64,000 nt of DNA from Glandiceps talaboti (GCF_964340395.1 NC_135551.1:8661379-8725378); one strand, 5' to 3'. Positions 46,327 through 58,385 are shown, numbered from the stretch's first letter. The notes: a model not told the origin generated them from the sequence alone. Program-made: numbers and translations.

Positions 46327-49300
46327 ACAGTAGTAGTAGTAGAATCATTTATTATAGTGACATGAGGTAAACAGACTACCGCAAAAAACAAAACAATTTA
46401 CATTACACAACCTCCCAGCCAAATAGGCTTATATGTCACCTAAAGTGAAATAAAACATAATTAGAACAGATTGAGGAGCTTTTTTACAATAATGAAAATA
46501 TCATTTACAAGGCAAAAATAAGAGTTATGAATTAATGTACAAGTTGTCCCTTCTCCTTAAAAATGCTTTCTCAATAAATCTGGTCATTTTCCGCACTTTT
46601 CTTGCTACCAAGTACCAAGTTAGTTTTTCGTTTTCAGGTAAGTCAGTGTACTCATCTCCAAAATCAAAAAAAGAAACCCGAAGGTCATTGTAAAAACTAC
46701 AGTGCAAAAGAAAATGAACTTCATTTTCGACGACATCGTCATGGCAGAGGGTGCAAACTCTTTCAGATATCGGTTCCCCTCTGAATCGTCCAGTTTCTAT
46801 ACGAAGGGGCAATACACCTGATCTGAACTGAGCCATGAAAGAACGTTGACTTCGTGATAAATTCATGGACACATAGGGTTCAACACCGTAACTAGTTTTG
46901 AAAATTCTATATGTTCTTAATTTTGGTTTATGATGCACCGTTTCTGACCAAGCTTGCTCTAAATTAATTCTTAGTTTACGTTCTACATTTTTTAGATCAA
47001 TTGGCAACAGAAAATCAGTTTCAGTATCTATATTTAAATCATCAAATATAGTGCCTAATTCTGAAGACCAGTTAGAATTTCCGAGACTAAAATCCCACAA
47101 AAATATTTTCTTGGTCAGCCTATTTTCATCAAGTTGAAGTAAGTGATTCCAGTATCTAATCTTCGAAATGTGTCTACGAACTCTACACGAATGCCAACCA
47201 GTATCGCCAGTCAATGCATGTATTGGGGTAAACCTATTAACACCGAGAAAATATCGCAAGGCTCGGTTTTGTATCGTATCACATCTTTCATGTTTTCCAA
47301 AACCCCAAACCGCTGAACAGTAATCAAGTATAGGGGATACACATGAATCAAAAAGCTTGGAATAGCTACTAAAACCCATATTCTTAAGTACTTTAAACTT
47401 CGAGTTTACAGCACCAAGGGCTCTACTGGCAGAATCCGCAAGACTAGATGATGTAATCGAAAAATCCAAGTGTTCATTCAGTGTTACTCCTAGGTACTTA
47501 TATCGATCTACATAATGCAAAATATTTCTACCAATATGAAATTCAAAATCACTTCTTACATGACTCTTTTTACGAAAATGAACCGCTTTCGATTTTACAT
47601 CATTTACAGATAACCTCCACTTACAGCACCAATCATAGACAAAATCAAGCATTGACTGCATATCTACTTCGTTGTCTGATATCAACGCAATGTCGTCAGC
47701 ATAAAGCAGCAACGGCACATAATCTTCACCAATCTTGACACCTTTCTGCATTGATTTCAAGTCAGTTGCCAAGTCATTTATAAATAAACTAAACAAAGTG
47801 GGGGACAAGTTATCACCCTGACGAACTCCAATATTCGTTTCAAACCAATCTGTGTATAAAGAGTTGATTTTTACACAAGCATTAGTATTGTGATACATAG
47901 CTTTGATACTGTTGTACATCTTACCATCAACTCCGTTTACTAACAGTTTATACATTAAAGAGTCCCTGTTTATATAATCAAAAGCTTTCTTTAAATCGAT
48001 AAAAGTAACAAATGTAGATAAACCATTGACTAATCTATTCCTTAAGATTGATGACAGAACAAAGATATGATCTTGACATGATCTATTTCTTCGAAATCCA
48101 TTTTGTTCATCAACCAGGATATTATTGTCTTCGAGATAGCATAGCAATCGCGAGTTTAACAAGGCACTATACAACTTAGCTACAGAAGATTGTAGACTAA
48201 TACCTCTGTAATTTAGTGGGATTCTGTTATCCTTTGTTGTATCTTTTGGAATGGGTGAAATAATGGCCCTTCTCCACACATCAGGGATCTTACCAGAGTC
48301 AAAACACAATTGAAAAAGTTGATGTAGAACAGAAATGGCCTCATCGTTCTGCAACACTTCGTAAGGAATTTTGTCAACTCCTACTGTTTTACCCTTCTTT
48401 GCCTTCATAACTACTTTTCTAACGTCTTCTAAAGTAAAATTCCTATTCAATAAATAGTTGCATTCATATAATGGATCATCCATATGTCCTTCTAACACTT
48501 GTTTATGATCATTCATTCTCTCAAAAAAGTTATCGTCAAAATTAGCATTAATAGGGTTTTTATACAATGTGGAATATTCTTGGCACCAAATGTTGAGAAC
48601 GTCCTTGGTTGAACATGAAATATTTCCCAGATCATCATATACTTCCATCGGAATTGGTTTACTTTTCGTTTGTCCGAGTCGTTTTAATTTATCCCAAAAT
48701 TGACGAGGATCGTGAAGACATGACGCTTCAATGTCATCAACTACCGAACTCCTATACTGTCTTTCATGAAATCGCAGTCTTTTGTCGAATAGAAACCGCG
48801 CTTTCTTAAAATCCGCGTGCAGTCTTCGTTTACCTGACGCTTGACCCCTGTACCGTACGAACACCTTTTCCCTTTCCTTCATATCATTCCATAAAGTAGA
48901 CAACTCTGCGTTCCAGTATGGTTTATGACTTCGAAATTTCTTTCGCGTACGATTAGAACAATCATATTTTGGAATCGTTTCATCCATTTCTTTAGTTATA
49001 CAGTCACATAGACTATCATAAATGTCATCAATTTCGGACTGGACCTCACGACAGCTTTCAATATTCGAAATTATTTCTAGAATAGCGTTTCTCGATATCT
49101 CAGAGGATAAAAAGTTCAACGGCATCTGCTTTAAACGGTACCGAACATTTGATTCTGCATTCAACGGTTGCTGTCCATGGTTGCGGTTCATACAATAATT
49201 CAAAGGATAAAAATCAAAACAAATGATTGAGTGATCCGGAATTTTACATCTGTCATTTAACAAGTATTGCAAATTATAATTATCAATAACATTCTGCATG

Positions 49301-49626
49301 GTAATAACATTGACATTTTTACAGTAGCGTACTTGATCATGTGATACACATATATAATCAACAACAGCAGTACCTCTCCTTGAAATTGAAGTGAAGTTGT
49401 CATTAGGAACATTACAGCGACCATTCAGTATACAAAACTTAGATTCTAATAAAAATTCATGAAAATCACGTCCATGCTGATTTACATTTTGATCAATGGG
49501 GTGCCTGTCAGGAATGTCATCAAGGTCATGAATATTGTCACTCAGGTGACCAACACTAGTAGAAAAAATAGTACAGTTTACGACACTTTCCGTACTATAG
49601 TTCAGATTGAGTTCAATTCTGTACTT
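46327..49626 (-). mobile_element. LINE C: 5'-truncated APE-type LINE
   Basis: On the minus strand this is the C-terminal part of an endonuclease, a long reverse transcriptase ORF with a C-terminal zinc-knuckle-like motif, a 3' UTR with AATAAA (about 46348-46356) and a short TAC/TAG repeat tail (46329-46342). The endonuclease begins abruptly near 49570, just where its GDFN block should be, which is typical of incomplete reverse transcription. The 900-codon ORF has no internal stop, so the insertion is relatively young. Confidence 0.85.
46525..49626 (-). CDS. LINE C endonuclease (partial)-reverse transcriptase
   Basis: The frame is open from 49626; the first Met (49299) is internal. The residual endonuclease reads NQHGRDFHEFLLESKFCILNG, GTAVVDYICVSHDQV and IPDHSIICFD (terminal D-H motif). 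The reverse transcriptase carries AKKGKTVGVDKIPYEVLQ, LNYRGISLQSSVAKLYSALL, VDEQNGFRRNRSCQDHIFVL, TFIDLKKAFDYINRD, IGVRQGDNLSPTLFSLFIND and LLLYADDIALIS (catalytic YADD). The C-terminus has CTLCHDDVVENEVHFLLHC, a C-x2-C...H-x4-C knuckle seen in several LINE families. About 1,034 open codons. Polymerase residues are intact, but the truncated endonuclease makes the copy incapable of autonomous insertion. Confidence 0.88.
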   Translation of the reverse strand, partial: KYRIELNLNYSTESVVNCTIFSTSVGHLSDNIHDLDDIPDRHPIDQNVNQHGRDFHEFLLESKFCILNGRCNVPNDNFTSISRRGTAVVDYICVSHDQVRYCKNVNVITMQNVIDNYNLQYLLNDRCKIPDHSIICFDFYPLNYCMNRNHGQQPLNAESNVRYRLKQMPLNFLSSEISRNAILEIISNIESCREVQSEIDDIYDSLCDCITKEMDETIPKYDCSNRTRKKFRSHKPYWNAELSTLWNDMKEREKVFVRYRGQASGKRRLHADFKKARFLFDKRLRFHERQYRSSVVDDIEASCLHDPRQFWDKLKRLGQTKSKPIPMEVYDDLGNISCSTKDVLNIWCQEYSTLYKNPINANFDDNFFERMNDHKQVLEGHMDDPLYECNYLLNRNFTLEDVRKVVMKAKKGKTVGVDKIPYEVLQNDEAISVLHQLFQLCFDSGKIPDVWRRAIISPIPKDTTKDNRIPLNYRGISLQSSVAKLYSALLNSRLLCYLEDNNILVDEQNGFRRNRSCQDHIFVLSSILRNRLVNGLSTFVTFIDLKKAFDYINRDSLMYKLLVNGVDGKMYNSIKAMYHNTNACVKINSLYTDWFETNIGVRQGDNLSPTLFSLFINDLATDLKSMQKGVKIGEDYVPLLLYADDIALISDNEVDMQSMLDFVYDWCCKWRLSVNDVKSKAVHFRKKSHVRSDFEFHIGRNILHYVDRYKYLGVTLNEHLDFSITSSSLADSASRALGAVNSKFKVLKNMGFSSYSKLFDSCVSPILDYCSAVWGFGKHERCDTIQNRALRYFLGVNRFTPIHALTGDTGWHSCRVRRHISKIRYWNHLLQLDENRLTKKIFLWDFSLGNSNWSSELGTIFDDLNIDTETDFLLPIDLKNVERKLRINLEQAWSETVHHKPKLRTYRIFKTSYGVEPYVSMNLSRSQRSFMAQFRSGVLPLRIETGRFRGEPISERVCTLCHDDVVENEVHFLLHCSFYNDLRVSFFDFGDEYTDLPENEKLTWYLVARKVRKMTRFIEKAFLRRRDNLYINS

Positions 49627-49639
49627 TTATGCTGATGAG

Positions 49640-52600
49640 GTGGACGTTTCTGTACTTTCCCATTAGCGCCTGTCTAATCGGATTATACTCGATCTGAAAA
49701 ATAGTTCAGATTGCGAGTCGGAAGTGATTTGAATACATTTGCATTTAGTTCAGAATATATTCATGAGTTCACCCCCATAACCGGGCAGTAAACAAATGAA
49801 TATTCAAATCTATCTCGCCTGCATGGGATTCAAGGCGTGTACACTAATTGTTTGACCCACAGAAAACTAACAGTAACACTATTTAGTTAGTTAGTTGTCT
49901 GTGTTTGACCACATGAAGGCGGAGGGGGAGGGTGCAAAAGAAAAGGGTTACACACATGTACAGTGTATGATATGATGAGAGCTACATTTAATGTACATGT
50001 ACATACGAACTGACATGTATACGTACATGTACAACTACGCTAGCATGTAAACGTTAGCAAAAACTCTTACTACTACCTCAGACCACTAAAATACTAGAGT
50101 GGTCTGAGCTACTACTACTTGCAAAAAGTATTTACAAGCATTTCCATGTAGGTCAATGAAATATCACCTATGTGGGTTATACTTCAATAGTCGGTCAAAC
50201 AGCGTAAAGGTCTACATTCTACAATGACAGACATGATTGTTCAACTCGGTGCGATCTAAGATGAATTCACGGTGTATATTTGGTTACGTCGCCTTTGAAT
50301 TGATGATGACGACTCGTCCGACCTAGACTGTTCTGGTCCAGTTTCAAGTGAAAGTCAGAATTATCACGGTGCCATTGATTATACTAACTGTGATGAAACT
50401 CGCCCACTCTAGTCTCTATGACTTCATTAGCCCCAAAATGCAAGAACTTAATAATGGTATTGTAAATCGAAGTTCATGCATGCTCTGACTGTCGCCTGTT
50501 TTTTGTTTTCTTACATTTTATACAATTTTGAATTGTTAGCTTTGTATTTCCTGCATTAATGTTGAAAACTGGTCTTTTTACTGTGCGTCTTCAATGCGCA
50601 GGTAAAATAGTGTGTTAATCTAGCATCGTGAGTACGCGCTCGCTTATGGTTTCGCATACCTTGGACTGCCTGTCATTCAGTATTGTTTTAGCCTATTTAT
50701 TTCTAAAGAAAAATGGTCTGTAAAGGGACTGCTTTAGTTGTCACAGTGCCTTTGTGGATTTATAAATCGATTTATGACAAGTGAGTCTACCTATTTTTTT
50801 TCCGACCCACTCAGTCAAGGAGTGCGATACACCAATCACCGTGTATTTAGCTTTGTATACAGTGTATGGATAATAGCAAGTTTCGGGACTGAAAAATCAT
50901 AAATTGTTTGTTAGACTTATTTTTTATTCAATGTAATCTGGGTTGATTGGGAATTTTCAGATATCAGGATTTAAACCTCGGATTTCAACTCAGAAAGGCT
51001 ATATTTTTTGCCTCAGTCTGAATTATATTAGTAGAACTCTCACCAACGTTCCCAATGTGAAGTGATCTGAAAGTTGGTGAGAGGTCCTCACGTTGGATTG
51101 CAGCACTGCATGTTCTTGCCGAGAAGATAAAGAGGTGTAGTAATTATGGTTTAAAACTGACTTTTACAAACGCCAGTCGTGTAGGGTCTATGATTTTTTA
51201 TGTTGTGGATGAATGCGGCACTTTGATCTGAACCTCAGACCACTATAATAGGAACAGACTAGAATCGCTTTTTGTTTTAGGTGTAAATGGGGCTCTAAAC
51301 CCATCTTCTCTGTCGTGCATGGTTACCCTTCAAACCTGCTTCAAGCCGAACGTTGTGCAAAACGATACTTCGTGTCTTTACGGTTTTTTTTTTGCAATTG
51401 TGTTTTAGTGGCCTGAGTCTGAACAAGTGTTCATACAGTACAGCAAAGTCCCACCAACAAAATCCATAGCAATAGATGCAGGAAAACCTCAGTAAAATCA
51501 TGGTGTTAATTCTAAAACTTTTGAAAGCAAGAACATATGTTTGTGCAACTTTTGTATTAAAAGCATACCATTCCAATTCAAGGACAACGATTTTGTTCAG
51601 AAATGGTGGTAGGACTATAATCCTTCCTACCTCCTTCCTTCCTACCTCCATAGTTCAAAACCGCTGATCGTAACTGCATGGTACAGCGCATCTACATTTA
51701 TTTCTGAGTTCCGGAGGGCATTATTTGATAAGTACCCCATTCGTCCCTGTATTAGATCTTGTATAGTCATAACATTACAAAGATATGTGATTGTTGTGAT
51801 CATTTCATTTGCTCATTATGTATTCAAGTGTAGTCAAATTTTCTTAGGTGTATGAGCAACTTTACTTCACCAATAAATTCTACTTTCTCACGAGTATTGT
51901 AAAATAACATGGCTATAATATGATACTACACAGCACGTTTTAGACGTATTTGCATATCAATGTCATCTTCAAATTTTCTTGAAGAATTCTTCATCCAGAT
52001 ACTCTAACATACCTGCACACCAAATGTCAGCCCATTCAATCGATTAGTTTTGCGGCTGTCATTCATTTTTACTTTGAATTCTTTTATTTACAAAACAAAT
52101 GACAGTTTTTGACCCCAAAAATGACCAAAAACAGAAAATTGAAAATATCTTGCTGTCATAAACAAATATGAATAGACTTCTCGATAAAATTCCATTTACT
52201 CATTGGGAACATCGAACGTACAATGTTAAAAAGTCGCACTGGCGCAAAGTATCATGGGAAAACTTTCTTTGGCACACCTCACTTAGGAAATATAGCCGCA
52301 ACAAAAAAGTTAATACTGGGATCATGTCTTTTTAAATTTAGCCTTTACCTTATAGAATAGAAGTATCAAAAGTGTATGCACTAACAAGTATCTGTGGTTT
52401 GTGCAAACATGCCAAATCGCTGATGATTGTTAAACAACAAAACTTTGCATACCATTGTCATTAATAATTCTACGTTTTACTTCTGAATCAGTTCTAAACA
52501 CTTACGATTGAAATGATCGTCAACGATACGCTGATTTGTAGTTGAGGGTAATTAAAAATATTTTACAATGACGATTTCGACCATTAGCCGATGGAGGTGA

Positions 52601-54064
52601 CCCCAACCAAACCTGTCACAAGATGTAAACTTGCACACTTTTTGTGTGTCAATATGTCTGTTCTGGTCAGTCTGTTTTGGGAATTTATGGTACACTCACT
52701 GTCGCAGTTTTCAGCCAGGGTCACGTTATTCGACGATTACTATTTGGATAAACACTGCAAAAAAGTAACACCCGTCATTGTTGCTTAGACATTTTCCTAG
52801 GGTCTTTTTCAACATGATTTATAGTAAGAAGTAACTTTGTTGATGGTGTAGTCACTGAATTTATAACCCTACATCGATGACTTAGTAATTGAACACGCAA
52901 ATGAATTATCATGAACACTGATCTACAACCGATCCGACCCTGGGATTCGATCACAATTCATGGCGTCGCTTGCCAGTCTATGTCTATGTCTTGGTCACGC
53001 AAACGTGAACACTCTGATATCTGAAACACTTCTTTGCTCCAGATACGCACCTTTTTTTCATGGAAAATGTCATATAGTTTGAAGTAAGCTGGGAGAAAAT
53101 ATTAATGAGATATTTGTAGATTTAAATAAGAGTGAAATGATAGTCAAGTGATTTTGAACCATCTCCGTGTATTTTGCTTTAGCGAAAACACTGACAACTA
53201 CTAGTATGTGATCGCCCGGTCGTCAAATTGCAAAGAACAATGAAGAACAGCTGAACACCTTCCTGTGGTCATCTGTTCCTTTCCGTACCGACTCTCAATT
53301 GTTTTGCTGCGTTTACTTGTATATCTTTAATAACAATAGTTTTTTAACTAACACCAATGTTCTTCCACTTTCTTTGCTTTCAAAATCAGTCACTTACTGT
53401 TGTAGCCAGTCAAAGACAGCCATCCTCAACTGGAAACACACCATGACAACAAAGATATACCAGAAAGTCATGACGTTTTGAATCATATCATTCGGCCCCC
53501 AACCCTGTTTTTGACAATTAAAAAATGCTCTACTACCCATCACAGCCAGTATCAATCAGACTTTTTCCATATATTATATTCCACCCTAACTTAACCCATA
53601 TGACCGCCGCATTTATAACTCGTATGTCCGGACATGAACATGATTGGCTTTTCGCTGACCAAGGGGTATGAGACCATATGTGGAAGTGGGGGATAAGCTT
53701 ATCAAATATGACCGTAGTTCCATGTAAATTAAAACTTATAGTTATGCTTATAGTCGTTACGTTTTCAGTTTATTGTGGTACCCGCTTGATGCTTTCTCTG
53801 AAGATGCCGACGGGATCAGTCTAAAATTCAGTTCTGGTGTATAAACTACAATGTATCACACATATCATGACTCTCACTATCCAATCCATCGGCTATACAC
53901 TGGAGAACACAAGGACTATACTGACTGTTTTCTATCCAGCACGAAATAAATTGAGAATACGTGGAACTTATATGTACATGAACAGTAGCTCCGACAACTC
54001 TGACAAGTCTCTATATACCCCACCAGGCCTCTTTGCTGGAGTTCGCGGAGCGTGTGTTGTCAGT
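49640..54064. other. Long stretch without recognised gene
   Basis: AT-rich, with a pyrimidine-rich CCTT/CCTA patch near 51625-51650, an 11-bp inverted repeat CTCTCACCAAC...GTTGGTGAGAG at about 51041-51087, and the short palindrome at 50077-50108 described separately. Open frames such as 51295-51651 (minus) show no domain. I found no exon-like series. Confidence 0.4.
50077..50108. mobile_element. Micro-palindrome family 2, copy 1 (32 bp)
   Basis: CTCAGACCACT and AGTGGTCTGAG form perfect 11-bp arms around a 10-bp centre. The element is flanked on both sides by CTACTAC, although the target is itself a CTA-repeat and the duplication length is therefore ambiguous. Related to the insert at 62172-62197. 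Confidence 0.55.
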
Positions 54065-54225
54065 GCTAATCTCGTCTAGTTCCTATCACCGTGTTCCTAA
54101 ACAGTATCGTTACCATTTACACCTCCACTCACTAAACTTGGTTTAGTCATAGAAAATAGAGAGGACCCTCTCTATTGTCTATGGTTTAGTTAGATACCAA
54201 TTGGCATCTGGACTAGAGCTAATCA
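54065..54225 (+). repeat. Dispersed repeat family R3, copy 1
   Basis: Starts 'tctagttcctat', continues 'cgttaccatttacacctccactca', then 'ggtttagttagataccaattggcatctgg' and ends 'actaga'. The copy at 61062-61437 shares both ends. The ends form a weak inverted repeat (TCTAGT/ACTAGA), so this may be a small DNA element. It carries a micro-palindrome insertion at 54147-54184. Confidence 0.6.
54147..54184. mobile_element. Micro-palindrome family 1, copy 1 (38 bp)
   Basis: Ends TCATAGA...TCTATGG with inner arms AATAGAGAGG/CCTCTCTATT. Flanked by TTTAG on both sides (54142-54146, 54185-54189). The paralogous repeat at 61401-61410 reads GTTTAGTTAG without the insert, giving an empty site. Confidence 0.8.
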
Positions 54226-54781
54226 CGAGTCCATCACAACGTGCATGCATCATTTTCTGATGTCCGCATTTGATTTGGACATTGAAGTAAATGATTTTAC
54301 ATTTCTGAGTCTCATTCGGTATTTTTCCACTGTTCTATATGTGGTAGCTACTACTTTTGGCACAATAAAAAAAAAAGATGTTACGAAGACGAAAAAAAAT
54401 ATAATCGAGATGCACGATAAACATTTTTGGAAAAAAAGTCACATAAATGACTGCAGTATCCATATTTTTAATTGGCATGATTGAAGACTTTAAAAAATGA
54501 ATGATGATAAAAGTGAGATTTTGCCTCAGTGATGGTTTTTCTATACAAGCGATAACATCACGATACCGGGTACTTCACAAACATTATCTCACTGACTTCA
54601 AAACCATAGTGACTAAATCGTTTCGTACAATTAGACGGCATGATGTTTTTTACGTCTCGCACAAGCATATACAATGGTACACTTTACCAAATTGTAATAG
54701 ACCATGTAAATATTACATTGACCGATGCAGATCTTGCTCGCGCAGGTTGGGTAGATTTATATGCTACGTTATGCCTTAGGC
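54226..54781. other. No feature recognised
   Basis: Two plus-strand open frames (54245-54484 and 54501-54779) lack motifs. Nothing else is seen. Confidence 0.35.
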
Positions 54782-54970
54782 CTAAAAAATAACTGTTTGG
54801 TTTCTGTTACCCGACCCACCTAGTTTTTCACTGCCGACCCTTAACTTTTTTTTTACGTGTTCTTGAAAAACTAACAAAATCGCAACAATTGTGAAGTCTC
54901 ACGAGACATAGTGGATGCAGAAACTGACATCAACTTAAAAAGACAATATAAAACTGTTCCTCCAATCTGT
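54782..54970 (+). repeat. Dispersed repeat family R2, copy 2
   Basis: Same ordered blocks as 37236-37400, with 'ctgccgaccc' before the T-run (shared with copy 3 as 'gtgccgaccc') and ending 'aaagacaatataaaactgttcctcc'. This copy helps define the longest version of the family. Confidence 0.6.
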
Positions 54971-55246
54971 AATGGTTGTACATCTAATGGAAAGAAGCCA
55001 ATAACACAGAGATCATTTGGAAAAAATGGAAAACCAGAATTAGACACTCGCACATGAATAAAAATAAATCTACCTACCCCACCTATTTATTTATTTTGCC
55101 TAATCGGAACAACACAATTTTTTTAATAGGCCTATTTCCTAACTCAAGCTTAAATTATTGGACCCTTGTGAACCAAAAATGTGCGAAAATACAACGCCAA
55201 AATAGTAACGCTTTGCACGGTTTTCACACTGAGCAATACGATTAGA

Positions 55247-55278
55247 TCATAGACAGTGAAGTTCTCCAGTGTCTCTGG
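55247..55278. mobile_element. Micro-palindrome family 1, copy 2 (32 bp)
   Basis: TCATAGACAGTG at one end and CAGTGTCTCTGG at the other form imperfect arms (one or two mismatches) around a short centre. Flanked by TTAGA on both sides (55242-55246, 55279-55283). Confidence 0.7.
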
Positions 55279-55283
55279 TTAGA

Positions 55284-57319
55284 CCGACAACAATGAAACC
55301 GTTAGCGGGATCTCAGAGTCATACTCATTCACATACAATTTTTTATGGCTGTTCACGTTGGTTAGCAACATCTCTGTCTTTGAGTTTGAATGAAATCGCT
55401 GCCATTCCCTACAGGAAACTGTTCTATGGAATTACATGCCAGGAGCGCTTTCAATATCATAGAATGTTTTGTTGATCTTTTTTTTTCTTTTTTTCTTTTT
55501 TTTTTCTTCTTTTTTTTTTGGGGGGGGGGGTCGACAACTTTTACCAAGACAACCATTATATTAATCATTATAGTAACTACCTAGCATGGCTAATAGCCAT
55601 ACTGAGGTAGAACTGTAGATTGCTAAAATGTTATGGGTTGCTGGTTGTACACAACCTCAGCATATGCCACTTGACTTTCAGGCATTAATAGGTGGCAGAA
55701 ATAGTCCGCACCAGGGCCGCTCTGTAGTCCGCATAAAAGGGTGACTAAGCCCAGACAATATTGTCCAGACCAGATTTGGAGGTGTGAACGCATTTAAAGC
55801 TGACTCGGTTCTAAATCTTGGTGCATATTCATGAGGTCGACACCTAGAAAATGAACCATGTGTACATTTCTTTTGTCTTTTGTTAGTTAATTTATGCGGG
55901 TAAACTGTGTCTTCACTAACATTTTCCACTAAAAGTTTCAAAATTGTCTTGTTTTTTGAAGGACTACTATAATAATATTTCACCGCCCTTGCTTTATTGT
56001 CATATCAGGAAAGTCAAGAACTTGACAAAAGCTATTCAAAACAAAGTAATCAAAGTTGTAAAACCAAAATGGTGCCGTGGAGAGTTGTGTCTGGTCATGT
56101 TCTGATCATGGAAGTATAACCCACGGTCTGATCTAGTAGCAGTATATCAACGACGAATCTACATTACAAACAAACAAACAAACAACACACACACACACAC
56201 GGTGATATTAAAAAGCACGCAACACAAAGGTTGGTTCACATCCCTCGCATCAGTACCGGTACCCATTCTACTGAGTTATAAATATAAATCACATTCTCAG
56301 CTACAACATTGAACTTGTATGATACAAAAATCTTCAGAATGTGCGGGCCATATTTTCACTACCGGCATTGGCAGTCACCATCACTGCCTTTAAAAAAAAT
56401 TAATACAGATAAATGGAAGCAAAAACAATCCTCTTGACGGTAGTTTAGTAGTCAGTTATGAATTATGTAACGTTAAATAACGCTATTCAAATATTTCCCT
56501 CTATGCCTCCCATATACCGATAGTAAATCTTCAAACATCCATACAGACATGCGGACTTTGCTCCCTACTAGATACATCCATGTTTTACGTTACTTTCGTA
56601 TTGCAAATTTAGCTGATGATGTCATGTCAAAGCCACGTGGTCTAAAAACCTGAATCTCCGTACATACATTTCGATATGAAATTATTTATCCGTGATGTTT
56701 AGAATTTTGGTCGGTCAATATAGTTTCAATGACCAAGTGTGACCCCCACTGATGTCTAAAGTACTAATATCAGTACCTGACCGGCCATGGCCATGGCCTT
56801 GTTTTTGTTTTTGATTTTCTTCAATATTCAAATCTACGTAATGTCTGGTTTGTTAGGCCATAAATTCCAAGCATATTTACCATGATATCACAAATATAGA
56901 CCAGTTACAGAAAGTAATAAGTGTCAGCAAAATACTGTAATATCGACACTGTTTCACGGATTTTAGGGACGCTGGTGCTTGGATTATTTTACGGTTGACA
57001 TTACCTAGCCAGTAATATAAGGAGTAGTACATGGGTATTTTATCCCTGGACTCTCTGTCTGTTTATATCGAAATGGAATAAGCTGAAACAGTTCTTCTTT
57101 GAGCAGGAAATATGTTGTGATTATGGATATTATATATATACATGTATATAATTGCCAACACATCGGCAACGAGAGTAATGACATTGACTATACGTAATAT
57201 GTAAAGATGTAGTGTAAAATTGGAATACGGTCGTCAGGAACTAGATTAGGGTAGGGGGAGGCTCAGGAGAAAAATTGTTGTCACGGGAAAAAAACGAATT
57301 GGGACGTGCGTGAAAATTC
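55284..57319. other. Non-coding with polypyrimidine tract
   Basis: A T/C-rich tract and G-run occupy about 55477-55531, and a short AC/AAAC microsatellite 56166-56200. No coding signal. Frames running through the tract are low complexity. Confidence 0.4.
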
Positions 57320-57425
57320 GGATTGTCTGAAAGGGGCCCGGAGTCACGTACAAATATTTTGCTCATGAGTTGAACCAAATTTAACTCCAGGAGCAGACGT
57401 TTAACAAGCGTATTTTTAAAAGGGT
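57320..57425 (+). repeat. Dispersed repeat family R4, copy 1
   Basis: Shares 'gtctgaaagggg', 'atattttgctcatgag/atttgaaccaaa', 'ctccaggagcag' and 'gtttaacaag' with 63150-63235 in the same orientation. Short and non-coding; the full extent is unknown. Confidence 0.5.
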
Positions 57426-57958
57426 GACTGGCAGAGAATGTGTGTCTCTTGAAGGGTAGACAATATACTCGCGATAGACTATGGGTTTCAGGCCACTGTG
57501 TCAGACGTGGTCTTGGAGGAGTCAGTACAATTCCTCCAAGAGTGGTAAGAGGCCAAGCCTGAAATAGACGGGTTTGCAAGTAGAAGTTTACATGCCTTGT
57601 CTGTGGTTTACATTGTGCACGCAAAACATCCCACAAAACCGGCCATAACTAAAGCGGCATATCAGTAAATATGAAAAACGTGATCTTGGTAATTTGGATA
57701 CCAGTTCTGAAAATATTCTCCGGGAAAATAGGTTAAAATGAACATCAAGATAGCTGCCTATTTCCCATTGTTTATAAATCGTCAAGAGGTTAAGCTATCC
57801 ACTCAGATGAACCACTCTTTGTCACTTTATAATCTGGCATTATACATGGGATAATTTCCAAAATGTACATGTTTTATCGTTTCATTTTGGACTTTATAGA
57901 AGTTGATGACTAAAATTACCTTACCCTCGATGAAAGTTATGAATGCGACTAGGTTTTA

Positions 57959-57984
57959 CCATAGACAGGGTGGAGGGTCTATGG
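57959..57984. mobile_element. Micro-palindrome family 1, copy 3 (26 bp)
   Basis: CCATAGAC...GTCTATGG arms are perfect, around a 10-bp G-rich centre. Flanked by TTTTA on both sides (57954-57958, 57985-57989); because the ends are palindromic the repeat can also be read as the 9-bp GGTTTTACC. Confidence 0.8.
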
Positions 57985-58234
57985 TTTTACCTACTAGAAT
58001 TAGTTGCGACAAGATTGTAAATGCACATGGGCGAGTTTTGCCAGATTGCTTTATTTCAAGTGATTTGAAAATTGTGAATGGCGGACTTGGCCGTGGTCCA
58101 TCGAATTGTCGAGTACTACCGTGGTGGCACTAGTCGTTCCTCACTGGAACGGCAAGTGCCACCTTATGGCGATATTTATTGTCTTTGAACCTTTCTCAAC
58201 AAATAAATCACACATAACTCCCCAAACGCTTCCA

Positions 58235-58385
58235 TTCTAGAAATCCGGTGCCGACCCTAAACCTTTTTAATAAAGAAGAAAAATCAGTAAAATCGAGAAA
58301 ATTGTGAGTGAAGTCTTGCCAGAAATGGTCATCAACTTAAAAAAGACAATAAAAAAACGCGGTTCTTCCAATCTGGAATGCAGAG
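58235..58385 (+). repeat. Dispersed repeat family R2, copy 3
   Basis: Keeps 'gtgccgaccc', 'aaaatcgagaaaattgtgag', 'gaagtct' and 'catcaacttaaaaaagacaata' in the family order. It lies immediately downstream of the 3' side of LINE D. Confidence 0.55.

Noticed and set aside
51041-51087. 11-bp inverted repeat CTCTCACCAAC...GTTGGTGAGAG considered as another micro-palindrome insertion
   Set aside because: The flanks show no direct repeat and the 25-bp centre is unlike the other members, so a chance or unrelated hairpin is equally likely.
55362-55584. Lys-rich or Phe-rich frames in both strands
   Set aside because: They run through a polypyrimidine tract and a G-run; low complexity with no motif.
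57241-57636. 131-codon minus-strand frame
   Set aside because: No recognisable domain, and part of it overlaps the non-coding dispersed repeat R4, so it is most likely chance.
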